Assembly (NCBI GenBank): GCA_027623655.1
Contig: JAQBVG010000017.1
Span: forward strand, 1 to 32,124
Reading direction: 5' to 3'
Source: Chloroflexota bacterium
GTDB lineage: Bacteria; Chloroflexota; Dehalococcoidia; Lucifugimonadales; Lucifugimonadaceae
Length of the DNA: 32,124 nucleotides
The notes under the pieces are model-generated. The model was not told the DNA's origin, did no database searches, and worked only from the letters and a program-made list of their open reading frames with translations. The stretch's first letter is position 1; each line of letters begins with the position of its first letter. Position numbers and translations under genes: made by a program. Shown here piece after piece: positions 1 to 7,000 of the stretch.

Positions 1-197
1 GCACTACCGCCACCAGTGGCGGGTTTCGCCGTGGCTGCGGGTGCTGCGGTAGCGGCCGCGATTGGCGCTCCTCCACCTGCGGGAGCGTCGCCGTCACTGC
101 TTTCGTCGCCACCACAGGCAACCGCAGCAACAACGAGCAAGCTACCGAGTGCCAGAAGCATCGGCGCCCATCGCTTTTTGAGCAAACTAAGATCCAT
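1..197 (-). CDS. Lipoprotein, probable transporter solute-binding protein (5' end only)
   Basis: The gene runs off the left edge; only the first 65 codons are visible. Translation begins MDLSLLKKRWAPMLL, followed by a hydrophobic stretch ending in a lipobox (AAVAC, Cys28), then CGGDESS and a Gly/Ala/Pro/Thr-rich linker. This is a type II signal peptide with a flexible tether to a membrane-anchored extracellular domain. The ATG at 197 is preceded by a strong GGAGG ribosome site (205-209) at normal spacing. Such N-termini are common in Chloroflexota ABC-transporter solute-binding lipoproteins, but the binding domain lies outside the window, so the substrate and even the family are inference. 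It has its own promoter, operator-like palindrome and structured leader with terminator (entries below), so expression is probably tightly controlled. Confidence 0.75.
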   Translation of the reverse strand, partial: MDLSLLKKRWAPMLLALGSLLVVAAVACGGDESSDGDAPAGGGAPIAAATAAPAATAKPATGGGS

Positions 198-241
198 GCT
201 ATTTCCTCCGAAAGGCCAAATATAGAAAGACCCCGTCCTCC

Positions 242-284
242 AAAAAAAAGAGAACGGGCCCCATCTAACACCAGGGGCTACCCG
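242..284 (-). terminator. Intrinsic terminator inside the leader of the lipoprotein gene
   Basis: Read on the minus strand: CGG, a 3-nt bulge, GCCCC, an 11-nt loop, GGGGC, CCG, then TTCTCTTTTTTTT. The pairs are 274-278 with 258-262 and 282-284 with 255-257; the eight-T run is at 242-249. No minus-strand gene lies upstream, since the next gene is on the plus strand. The terminator sits between the promoter (371-399) and the start codon (197), so it most likely acts as an attenuator for the lipoprotein gene. Confidence 0.6.
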
Positions 285-365
285 GCGACTCGAGCGAAAG
301 GAAGAACCTTCCTACTTGCAGCCAGCCGTGCCCCGGCTAAGTAATTGCCTCGCTCTGACAAGTGC
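285..365 (-). promoter_or_regulatory. Structured leader RNA (three-way junction), riboswitch candidate
   Basis: Downstream of the predicted transcription start (near 365) the minus strand can fold into a closing stem of 6 bp (350-355 with 292-297) holding two hairpins. One is AGCCG/CGGCT (324-328 with 334-338, loop 329-333). The other is AGGAAG/CTTCCT (299-304 with 308-313). The first hairpin shows GGGGC (330-334), identical to the 3' arm of the downstream terminator. It could therefore pair with the terminator's GCCCC arm (274-278) as an antiterminator. I do not recognise a known riboswitch consensus (no TPP, SAM, cobalamin, FMN, glycine or T-box hallmarks). The fold was drawn by eye and is not supported by covariation. 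Confidence 0.4.
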
Positions 366-370
366 CAAAC

Positions 371-399
371 ATGATAATTTAGCCCAGTCTAGATGTCAG
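371..399 (-). promoter_or_regulatory. Sigma-70-type promoter of the lipoprotein gene
   Basis: On the minus strand, -35 CTGACA (394-399) and -10 TATCAT (371-376) are separated by exactly 17 bp, each matching five of six consensus bases. The predicted start is near 365, giving a leader of about 170 nt before the ATG at 197. Confidence 0.65.
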
Positions 400-402
400 G
401 AG

Positions 403-425
403 CAGCCGTGAAATATACACGGCTG
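403..425 (-). promoter_or_regulatory. Operator-like palindrome upstream of the lipoprotein promoter
   Basis: CAGCCGTG, 7 nt (AAATATA), CACGGCTG form a perfect 8-bp inverted repeat ending 3 bp before the -35 box. There is no U-tract on either side, so it is more likely a protein-binding site than a terminator. Its position fits an activator or repressor of the lipoprotein gene. Confidence 0.45.
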
Positions 426-465
426 ACCCGAAAAGTCAACGTCGACTCACCTTTAATCAATCACG

Positions 466-531
466 GTTCACGGTAGTGGCCGTTTGTTCGAGTAATCACT
501 ACCAACGACTGGGCAAAACGACGCCGTGAAC
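466..531 (+). repeat. Nested inverted repeats upstream of the first enolase-family gene
   Basis: GTTCACGG (466-473) pairs with CCGTGAAC (524-531). Partly inside it GGTAGTG (472-478) pairs with CACTACC (497-503). These two pairings are competing or cruciform-like arms, 50 to 110 bp ahead of the ATG at 584. No convincing -35/-10 pair was found on this strand. They could be operators or a leader structure for the downstream gene. Confidence 0.35.
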
Positions 532-583
532 GAGTAACATTTCGGTCTAATTTTCAGCTTGGCCATCCAATCAGCGAGACTAC

Positions 584-1774
584 ATGACTCCAAATACGAG
601 CTTTAGCATCAAGTCGGTCGAGTCGATTCATCTCGCGTTCAGGAACTCGGCATCGTACTGGGAGTCTTACAGAGCGAACGAAGGAGACAGGCTCACCGAG
701 CGTTTTGAGTTCAAGCAGGGATGGCAGACTGTCTACGCTCGCTATATCGAAACCCCGCTCGTAATAGTGACGTTGTCTGACGGTTCGGTCGGATGGGGGG
801 AGGCGAACGCCGGCATTGGCCCTGAAGTCGTCTGCCTGATCGTCACCGAACTAATCGGGCAGATGATCGAAGGTCAGGAGTACGAGAATCCGGCCGCCCT
901 TTGGGACTTTCTTTACGACACCCAGCGGGGTCGCGGATATTCCTCGGGATACTGGCTCGACGCACTGGCTGCAATCGACATTGCTGTGTGGGATGCGATT
1001 GGGAAGCGGGAACAATCACCGGTGGCTGCCCTTCTGGCGCCAGACCCTCGGGCTGGGTTCGACGTGTATTTGTCAGGTGTGCGTCGCTCGACCCTCGAGG
1101 AGCGCGTCGAACACGTCAACCGCTGGATAGACACTGGTCTCAAAGGCGCCAAGATATTCCTCACCGGCGATGTTGAAGCTGGCACGAACGAGTTGGATGG
1201 ATTGATGCAGGGCGCCCCGGGTCTTGAACAGTGGATGGTCGACACGTTGTGGATGTGCACGCACGAGTCTGCTGAGCTGGGCAAGGAGGAGTACGGCAAA
1301 CGCAACGTTCGCTTCTTCGAATGCCCGTTACAGCCGGAAGACCTGGACGGGCATCGAGAACTCGTAGCGAAACCGGGTGCCAAAATCGCGCTGGGTGAAC
1401 ACTTTCGATCGCGTTACCAGATGGAGTCATGGGTCAGGCAACCCCGCGCCCTCGACGTTTTTCAGCCTGATATAGGTCGCACAGGATTTACGGACTACAT
1501 GCTCCAGATGGAAATAGCCGCAAGGGCCGGGATTCCCACAACCCCCCATATGGGGAGCGGAGTCTCAGTGTTCCAGGCAGCTACCCTGCAGTGCGCTGCG
1601 GTCGCACCGCCTGAATACCTGCAAGAGTTCCAGGGTGGTCTATCGGACCGCCTGGAGCAGGCCTCGGACACCGCGTGGAAGTACGCTGACGGTGGTTTCA
1701 GGCTGCCCGATCGTCCGGGTATTGGCGTTGAGATAGACGAGTCGCAACTTGAGCAGTTCATCGTCAAAAAATAG
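584..1774 (+). CDS. Mandelate racemase / muconate lactonizing enzyme family protein (enolase superfamily)
   Basis: 396 aa, a full-length enolase-superfamily protein: N-terminal capping domain (about 1-150) then a (beta/alpha)7-beta barrel. Visible active-site elements are Lys190 in GAKIF on the second barrel strand, metal ligands Asp220 (MVD), Glu246 (FFECP) and Glu272 (LGEHF), and a likely Asp296 (QPDI) / His322 (TPHMG) acid-base pair. The usual second lysine of the KxK motif is replaced by Phe192, and the Asn that normally follows the Asp metal ligand is absent, so known substrate assignments should not be transferred. The family removes an alpha proton from a carboxylate and often dehydrates acid sugars. 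It stands alone on the plus strand, divergent from the lipoprotein gene. The ribosome site before ATG 584 is weak. Substrate unknown. Confidence 0.85.
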   Translation: MTPNTSFSIKSVESIHLAFRNSASYWESYRANEGDRLTERFEFKQGWQTVYARYIETPLVIVTLSDGSVGWGEANAGIGPEVVCLIVTELIGQMIEGQEYENPAALWDFLYDTQRGRGYSSGYWLDALAAIDIAVWDAIGKREQSPVAALLAPDPRAGFDVYLSGVRRSTLEERVEHVNRWIDTGLKGAKIFLTGDVEAGTNELDGLMQGAPGLEQWMVDTLWMCTHESAELGKEEYGKRNVRFFECPLQPEDLDGHRELVAKPGAKIALGEHFRSRYQMESWVRQPRALDVFQPDIGRTGFTDYMLQMEIAARAGIPTTPHMGSGVSVFQAATLQCAAVAPPEYLQEFQGGLSDRLEQASDTAWKYADGGFRLPDRPGIGVEIDESQLEQFIVKK

Positions 1775-2040
1775 CGTGACCATCGAACACCCGAGTCGTG
1801 TTACTGGAGTCTTCGCTCCACTCGCCACCAGATCGGGGTCTCGTCTGCGACACTGCATATCGAACGGCGTAATCCCCAGGGTTAGCGACCAACTACTTAC
1901 TCGAACGCGTTGAGGACGACCTCCTGAAAGATAAGACTGGTGACGTAGCCGACACGCACCCGATAGGCCAGACTCCAGCAAGTAGCGCCAGGAGTGGCGG
2001 TGCATTCAGCATCCTGACAATCCGCGACTACCGTTTACTG

Positions 2041-3189
2041 GTGCTGTCGAATCTCGCAACATTTGCCGGATATCAGATTCGAAACATGGCACAGGCGTGG
2101 ATAGTTCTCGACAAGACCGACTCCGCGACACTGATGGGCCTGGTAAACGCCATGCCGGGCATAGCAATCATTTCGATTTCGCTTGTGGGAGGGGCGATGG
2201 CCGACAGGACCGAACGATGGCAACTTTTATGGCGGACTAAAACGGTTATTGCCTCGATGGCGCTACTCACCGCGGTGTTGCTCACCACCGGGGTTTTCCA
2301 GTGGTGGCACCTGATTCCGATCTCGCTGATGACCGGCTCGATGTTCGCCCTCCACAATCCAACAAGCCAGGCTTTCGCGGTCGATGTCGTGGGTCGCGAT
2401 CGGTTGATATCGGCATCCAGTCTGAACACCGGAATATCAATGACGGCTACTATCGCCGGGCCAAGTGTCGGCGGTGCGCTCCTGTTGCTTGGATTCGACA
2501 TGGCCTTCTACGTCCTGGCCGGTCTGTACGGGTTCTCCGCGATCATGATCTACAGGGTCCGTACCCGCCACGTGCCAGTACCGAGTGGCCGGAACATGTT
2601 TTCAGATATCCGCGAGGGCATCGGCTACGCATATCGCACACCCATAATTCGAGCCCTGTTGATCGTCGGCTCGGGCGCGCTATTTATGGGCATGTACCAG
2701 CCAGCAATCCCTGTAAAGGTTCAGGACGTGCTGGGCCTTGGCGAACTTGGATACGGAGTAATGCTCGGTCTAAATGGCGTCGGCGCCCTCGTAGGGTCGT
2801 TCGGGTTGTTTGCCCTCAGTACCCGCGTACGTAAGGGCTACCTGCTCATATTCGCGATGTTGACGTTCAATGGATCGATTGCCCTCTTCGCGCTGGCCCC
2901 GAACGTTTTCATATCGGGATTGGCGATGGTAACGCTTGGTCTGGCCTTTTCGGGGTGGATGATTTCGGTTCCGGTGCTACTCCAAACTGCCGCGTCAGAA
3001 GAGATGCGCGGGCGCGTGTTGAGTCTCTACTTCATGGTTGTCCTGACGCACCAGTTGGGATGGTTGATTGGCGGTACCGGAATCGAACTATGGGGCATCC
3101 AGACGACCATGTTCATCGGTGTCGTTGGCGGGCTGACCATCGCCGGCGGGGCGATCATCATGACGCCTGAACTCCGCAGGGCCCGATGA
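2041..3189 (+). CDS. MFS transporter (MFS_3 / enterobactin-exporter-like)
   Basis: 382 aa from the first canonical in-frame start (GTG 2041), with about 11-12 hydrophobic helices and the MFS loop motif GGAMADRTER near residue 60. It resembles MFS_3 multidrug or siderophore exporters. The start is doubtful. The open frame continues upstream to 1873 and encodes FSILTIRDYRLL directly before residue 1. This is the conserved N-terminal pattern of these transporters, so the true protein begins earlier. No ATG, GTG or TTG lies in that extension; a CTG at 1924 has GAGGA seven bases before it and is the best candidate. Otherwise a frameshift hides the start. The 3' neighbours are two more MFS genes of the same class. 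Substrate not predictable. Confidence 0.8.
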   Translation: MLSNLATFAGYQIRNMAQAWIVLDKTDSATLMGLVNAMPGIAIISISLVGGAMADRTERWQLLWRTKTVIASMALLTAVLLTTGVFQWWHLIPISLMTGSMFALHNPTSQAFAVDVVGRDRLISASSLNTGISMTATIAGPSVGGALLLLGFDMAFYVLAGLYGFSAIMIYRVRTRHVPVPSGRNMFSDIREGIGYAYRTPIIRALLIVGSGALFMGMYQPAIPVKVQDVLGLGELGYGVMLGLNGVGALVGSFGLFALSTRVRKGYLLIFAMLTFNGSIALFALAPNVFISGLAMVTLGLAFSGWMISVPVLLQTAASEEMRGRVLSLYFMVVLTHQLGWLIGGTGIELWGIQTTMFIGVVGGLTIAGGAIIMTPELRRAR

Positions 3190-3346
3190 CACCGGATTTG
3201 TCCTGTTTCACGGGGCTGATCCCCCCGGCTTCCCGGATCCCCACACCGGAGCCCCGGCAGCGTCGGCCGCCGGGCTTCCGGGTACGGCGTTCTCGCACTG
3301 GCGTTGGCGATACCCGAAACCGCACGGGCGTGAGAAAATCGCCGAC

Positions 3347-4705
3347 ATGGTCGAATCCACTCCCGTAGCAGCGGCAGGAACTGCATCAGAAACACTGCCC
3401 GGCCCTCAAACCACCTTTAATCCCAATTCGTTTCGGCCCAATCCATTCCGGCCGCTGCGGTTCGGCGACTACCGATACGTCTGGTCGTCGGAAGCGCTCA
3501 ACCTCTGGGCGTCCGAGATGGAAACCATCGTGCTGGCCATCTTCGTGCTGCGCGACACAAATTCGCCCCTGCTCGTCGGGCTGATCGGCGCGTTGAAATT
3601 TGGCGGCACCCTGCTCGGTCCTCTTTACGGACTGATGGTCGACCGTTTCGACCGCAAGAAGCTGCAGGTTGGTGTGCGTGTAATCGGAGTTTCACTGGCG
3701 ACTCTTCTCGCTTCCCTGGTCATCACTGACACACTGGAGTTGTGGCACGCCTACCTGATCGTCACCGCTGGCAGCATGGTGAGAATGCTCGACATCGTCC
3801 TCGTCCAGACACTGACTGCCGATGTCGTTCCCGGATACTCGCTTCACGGTGCAATCGGCCTTTCCCGCATTTCTCTTGATGGCGCCCGCGTGGCCGGGTC
3901 GATCGCCGGGGGCACGATATTCGAGTTGCTCGGCCTCGACTGGGCATACGTGATGATCGCTTCGCTTTACCTGCTGGCGACTCTGTTGTCGTTGAAAATA
4001 CGGTCCCGCAGTGGTCTACGTTCCGCCGCCGGGCCGGGTGAGCCAGTCAGAAGCAGCCCGGGCATTCGGTCAGAACTGGCTGACGGACTTCGGTACGTAA
4101 TGCGAAGCCCGGTTTTACCCGGGCTCGTTTTCTTTTCGTTCTTGATCGAACTTTCTGCCTTTCCAACTGTAAATGGGCTGATGACCGTCGTCGGAGACGA
4201 GTTGTACGGCCTCGGTGGCACGGGGATCGGCCTGCTCGCCGCAGCTGCCTCTGTCGGCGGGCTTGCCGGTGCGCTGGTGTTAGGGATGACGCGTAATGTC
4301 GGAACGCCTACGAGGGTCATGGTGCTGAGCTCGGTCGCCTGGCACACTCTGATGCTGGTCCTGGCACTCCCGCTCCCACTGTGGCTCTTTGTGATCGTTC
4401 TCATCGCCTGGGGATTTTGCGGTGGAATGACATTCGTGGCGATGGTCGTTGGGCTACTTCGAGCTGCGCCGCCGGAGGTACGGGGTCGGGTAATGGGTAT
4501 CCGCTCGCTCGGTATTTACGGACTGCCGATTGGCCTGTTGCTCGGTGGATGGATAGCCGAAACCTCCGGGGCGCGGGCGATGATTGGCATTCTGGGTGGC
4601 ATCGGTCTGTTCGCCACGGTCTCCGCAGCTGTTCGCTGGCCGGCGCTCCTCCGTGGATCACCGCGAAATCGCTCGGACCCGGGAGACGGAGGTACAGTGG
4701 CTTGA
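3347..4705 (+). CDS. MFS transporter (MFS_3 family)
   Basis: 452 aa with a Pro/Asn-rich cytoplasmic N-terminus (about 1-35), then the FRPLRFGDYRYVWSSEAL entry motif and about 12 membrane segments. The loop 2-3 motif is LMVDRFDRKK. Probably a proton-driven exporter of small molecules; substrate unknown. Its stop TGA (4703-4705) overlaps the TTG start of the phosphatase gene (4702), and that gene in turn overlaps the next MFS gene. The three are therefore almost certainly one transcript with coupled translation. The ATG at 3347 has only a weak ribosome site. Confidence 0.85.
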   Translation: MVESTPVAAAGTASETLPGPQTTFNPNSFRPNPFRPLRFGDYRYVWSSEALNLWASEMETIVLAIFVLRDTNSPLLVGLIGALKFGGTLLGPLYGLMVDRFDRKKLQVGVRVIGVSLATLLASLVITDTLELWHAYLIVTAGSMVRMLDIVLVQTLTADVVPGYSLHGAIGLSRISLDGARVAGSIAGGTIFELLGLDWAYVMIASLYLLATLLSLKIRSRSGLRSAAGPGEPVRSSPGIRSELADGLRYVMRSPVLPGLVFFSFLIELSAFPTVNGLMTVVGDELYGLGGTGIGLLAAAASVGGLAGALVLGMTRNVGTPTRVMVLSSVAWHTLMLVLALPLPLWLFVIVLIAWGFCGGMTFVAMVVGLLRAAPPEVRGRVMGIRSLGIYGLPIGLLLGGWIAETSGARAMIGILGGIGLFATVSAAVRWPALLRGSPRNRSDPGDGGTVA

Positions 4706-5541
4706 ATCTGCCAGATTTCTCCACCGATACACCGCTGGCCGTGGCGCTCGACCTCGACGAGACTACCCTCGATTCGAGTTCACGGCTGGCCGATCGCACT
4801 CGCATTGCAATCCGCGCCGTCAGAGACGCCGGTTTGCCGGTAATCATCGCTACTTCGCGACCTGAGCGGGTGCTGCCGGTTCTTGTAGGTGAAGAGATAA
4901 AGAGGATCACCTCACTTGTTCAAATGAACGGGACCGTCGCCACGGGCAGAGCCGGACTAAGTGGATCCTACCGCTGGCCCATCAACGTCGAAGACGCCGA
5001 GAAATGTTGGCACACGACGAACGAATTTGCTCCGTGGGCCAGGATGACAATGGAGATCGATGGCACCCGTTTTGCCGTCAACCACGAAGATGACGTGGAT
5101 TCATTGTGGGCGTTCAGCGCAGCCACGCCCACAATGGTTGTATCTCTTGAACAAGCGGTCGCGCTCGGACCAGCCAAGGTTTCGATTAACGGACTGAACC
5201 AAAACCTGGCACCTCTGGCGCAAAAATTGCAAGAGGTACTCTCGGCACATACCGAAGTAGTGCGGTCAGCGAGTGCGCAGTTCCTGAATGTCGTCCCGCG
5301 GCAGGCATCGAAGTCGGGTGCGGTGAAACAGCTGCTCGACCCGGTTGGGATACCTCTTAAAGATGTACTTTCGTTCGGTGACGACTATGTCGATCTCGAT
5401 CTGATTCGAGACTGCGGTTGGTCGGTCGCGGTAGCGAACGCCATCCCGGAAATCAAAGAGCTCGCGAGGTTTACGACGGCCTCGAATGACGAACACGGGG
5501 TCGCCATCGTTCTCGAGCGGCTGGTTTCGGCGCTCAAATGA
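4702..5541 (+). CDS. HAD-superfamily hydrolase, Cof type (sugar-phosphate phosphatase-like)
   Basis: 279 aa from TTG 4702, chosen because GGAGG (4688-4692) lies nine bases upstream and the codon overlaps the preceding stop as TTGA. HAD motif I is LDLDETTLDS (nucleophile Asp17, Asp19, Thr21). Motif II is the Ser in IIATSRP, motif III is in the KSGAVK region, and motif IV is FGDDYVDLDLI (Asp227/Asp228). The layout matches Cof/YidA-type phosphatases with a C2 cap, which act on sugar phosphates and related metabolites in the cytoplasm. It sits between two MFS genes and overlaps both. That suggests it handles a phosphorylated form of the transported compound, but this is inference. Confidence 0.85.
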   Translation: MNLPDFSTDTPLAVALDLDETTLDSSSRLADRTRIAIRAVRDAGLPVIIATSRPERVLPVLVGEEIKRITSLVQMNGTVATGRAGLSGSYRWPINVEDAEKCWHTTNEFAPWARMTMEIDGTRFAVNHEDDVDSLWAFSAATPTMVVSLEQAVALGPAKVSINGLNQNLAPLAQKLQEVLSAHTEVVRSASAQFLNVVPRQASKSGAVKQLLDPVGIPLKDVLSFGDDYVDLDLIRDCGWSVAVANAIPEIKELARFTTASNDEHGVAIVLERLVSALK

Positions 5542-6758
5542 GGTCATGGCGATATCGACCGAAAGTGATCGATGTTCTTTCTGACGCGCAGTTCCGCGCT
5601 CTTATTTTTAGCCAGGCGATGTTCGATCTCGGAATATTTATGCGGGGATCGGCAAACTCGTGGATTGCATTCGAACTGACAAATTCGCAACTCTGGATTG
5701 GCCTGGTTGCCGGCGTGCGTGCGATCCCAATCCTTGGGCTGACCCTGTTTGGCGGTGTCATCTCGGACCGCCTGGGTCGGCGAAACCTGATGGTCGTGTC
5801 CGGGGCGACCATCGCTGCAGCTTCGGCGGCCACCGCACTGCTCATCTCGACCGACACCCTGGAGCCATGGCATCTCGTACTACTGGCTGTTCTCGGTGGA
5901 GTGGGAGCGGCCCTGTATGGACCCGCGCTGTTCGCCCTGCTGGGCGACATCGTCAGCGCCGACCGGATGGCGAACGCCAACGGGATCCTGGCCATGGCTC
6001 AAACCACCGGCGAAATGCTGGGTCCGGTAATCGTCGGGGTGGTGATCGCCTCTTCAGGGGCGAGTACGGTCTTCTGGCTGGTGGTGGTCGGAAACGCACT
6101 TGGGCTGCTGCTATTGCTCCGTGTAAGCGAGCCTGAACGCGGAACAACAACACACAACGCATCAATCCTTAAGCAGCTGGGCGAAGGATTGCGCTTTGCC
6201 AGGGCAACGCCACCTCTGCCCTGGCTGACCCTGCTCGTGATGGCACAGAACATAGGGGCAGTGGCGATCTTTCCGTTGATGCCCGTCTACGCGGTCGATG
6301 TCCTTGACATCGGCCCGCGCGGGTTCGGCCTTATGGGTGGTGTGTTCGGGGCTGGCACGTTGGCTGGTGCTGTGCTTGTAGCGTTGTTTGGCATCCATCG
6401 ACGTCATGCGTACAACATGTTCGCCGTAGGGATTGTGTGGGACGTGTCGATGGTCGCGTTCGCATTTTCCCGTAGCGTCCCTTTGAGCATGACGCTGCTG
6501 TTTTTGATGGGGCTCGTCGCGATGCCGTGGGTTACGTCCGTTTTGACAATGTTCCAGCGGGCGGCGACAAAAGAGATGCGCGGCCGGGTGATGAGCCTCT
6601 ACGTTATCTCGATGAACATGTTCCCCCTGGGGTGGTTGTTTGGCGGGGCCATGGCCCAGTGGCTGGGTAACGAGGAGGCCTTGGTCATAAGCGCGTTGCT
6701 GGGCACACCGATCGCGGCGCTGGCACTGGTCATGTCGAGAGAACTCAGGCGCGCCTGA
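5538..6758 (+). CDS. MFS transporter (MFS_3 family)
   Basis: 406 aa. The ATG at 5538 overlaps the phosphatase stop (ATGA), so it is translationally coupled. The N-terminus VIDVLSDAQFRALIFSQAM matches MFS_3 proteins. The loop motif GGVISDRLGRR lies between helices 2 and 3, and a second-half motif is KEMRGRVMSLYVIS. It is more similar in motif layout to the MFS protein at 2041-3189 (EEMRGRVLSLYFMV, ending ELRRAR versus ELRRA) than to the one at 3347-4705. A tandem duplication of the first and third transporters is plausible. Likely an integral inner-membrane exporter; substrate unknown. Confidence 0.87.
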   Translation: MRSWRYRPKVIDVLSDAQFRALIFSQAMFDLGIFMRGSANSWIAFELTNSQLWIGLVAGVRAIPILGLTLFGGVISDRLGRRNLMVVSGATIAAASAATALLISTDTLEPWHLVLLAVLGGVGAALYGPALFALLGDIVSADRMANANGILAMAQTTGEMLGPVIVGVVIASSGASTVFWLVVVGNALGLLLLLRVSEPERGTTTHNASILKQLGEGLRFARATPPLPWLTLLVMAQNIGAVAIFPLMPVYAVDVLDIGPRGFGLMGGVFGAGTLAGAVLVALFGIHRRHAYNMFAVGIVWDVSMVAFAFSRSVPLSMTLLFLMGLVAMPWVTSVLTMFQRAATKEMRGRVMSLYVISMNMFPLGWLFGGAMAQWLGNEEALVISALLGTPIAALALVMSRELRRA

Positions 6759-6930
6759 TCCGCACAGTCCGCCTGCCATACCGCGGCCCGACGACCAGTC
6801 GTTCGAACAGATCGTGTTCGACGATTCCTGAAATCGCGGCTTGCAGCGGGTCGCCCCTGTTGCAAATAGCGCGAATCATGTCGTAGCGATTTCGCCCATC
6901 TGCGCTTAGTATCGCCATCGCCGAGAACAA
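6745..6930 (-). CDS. Possible small hypothetical protein (61 aa)
   Basis: Minus-strand frame starting at TTG 6930 and ending 14 bp inside the 3' end of the convergent MFS gene. It reads like a plausible helical, Arg-rich protein (it contains RYDMIRAICNRGDPLQAAI), has no membrane segment and matches no family I know. It is the most protein-like reading of this 240-bp gap. The start codon is weak and no ribosome site is evident, so it may be a gene remnant or a chance frame. Confidence 0.25.
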   Translation of the reverse strand: MFSAMAILSADGRNRYDMIRAICNRGDPLQAAISGIVEHDLFERLVVGPRYGRRTVRIRRA

Positions 6931-7000
6931 ACGCGAAAAGTGCAGACCCAGACATCGTGTCGGTCTGCCAGATTACAAAGTGATTGGAACCAGTTCACAA

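Noticed and set aside
16-225. Plus-strand Ala/Pro-rich frame of 69 codons
   Set aside because: It is the antisense of the lipoprotein N-terminus, which has a lipobox, a strong ribosome site and a promoter.
1640-2005. Minus-strand 121-codon frame between the first dehydratase-like gene and the MFS gene
   Set aside because: Overlaps the dehydratase-like gene's 3' end and the in-frame MFS extension; no family features and Arg/Ser-rich like a shadow frame.
3186-3368. 60-codon plus-strand frame between two MFS genes
   Set aside because: Pro/Arg-rich, no ribosome site, overlaps the next gene; the gap also has only a G/C hairpin without a U-tract.
6162-6779. 205-codon minus-strand frame within the third MFS gene
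   Set aside because: His/Arg/Gln-rich antisense shadow of a clear membrane protein.
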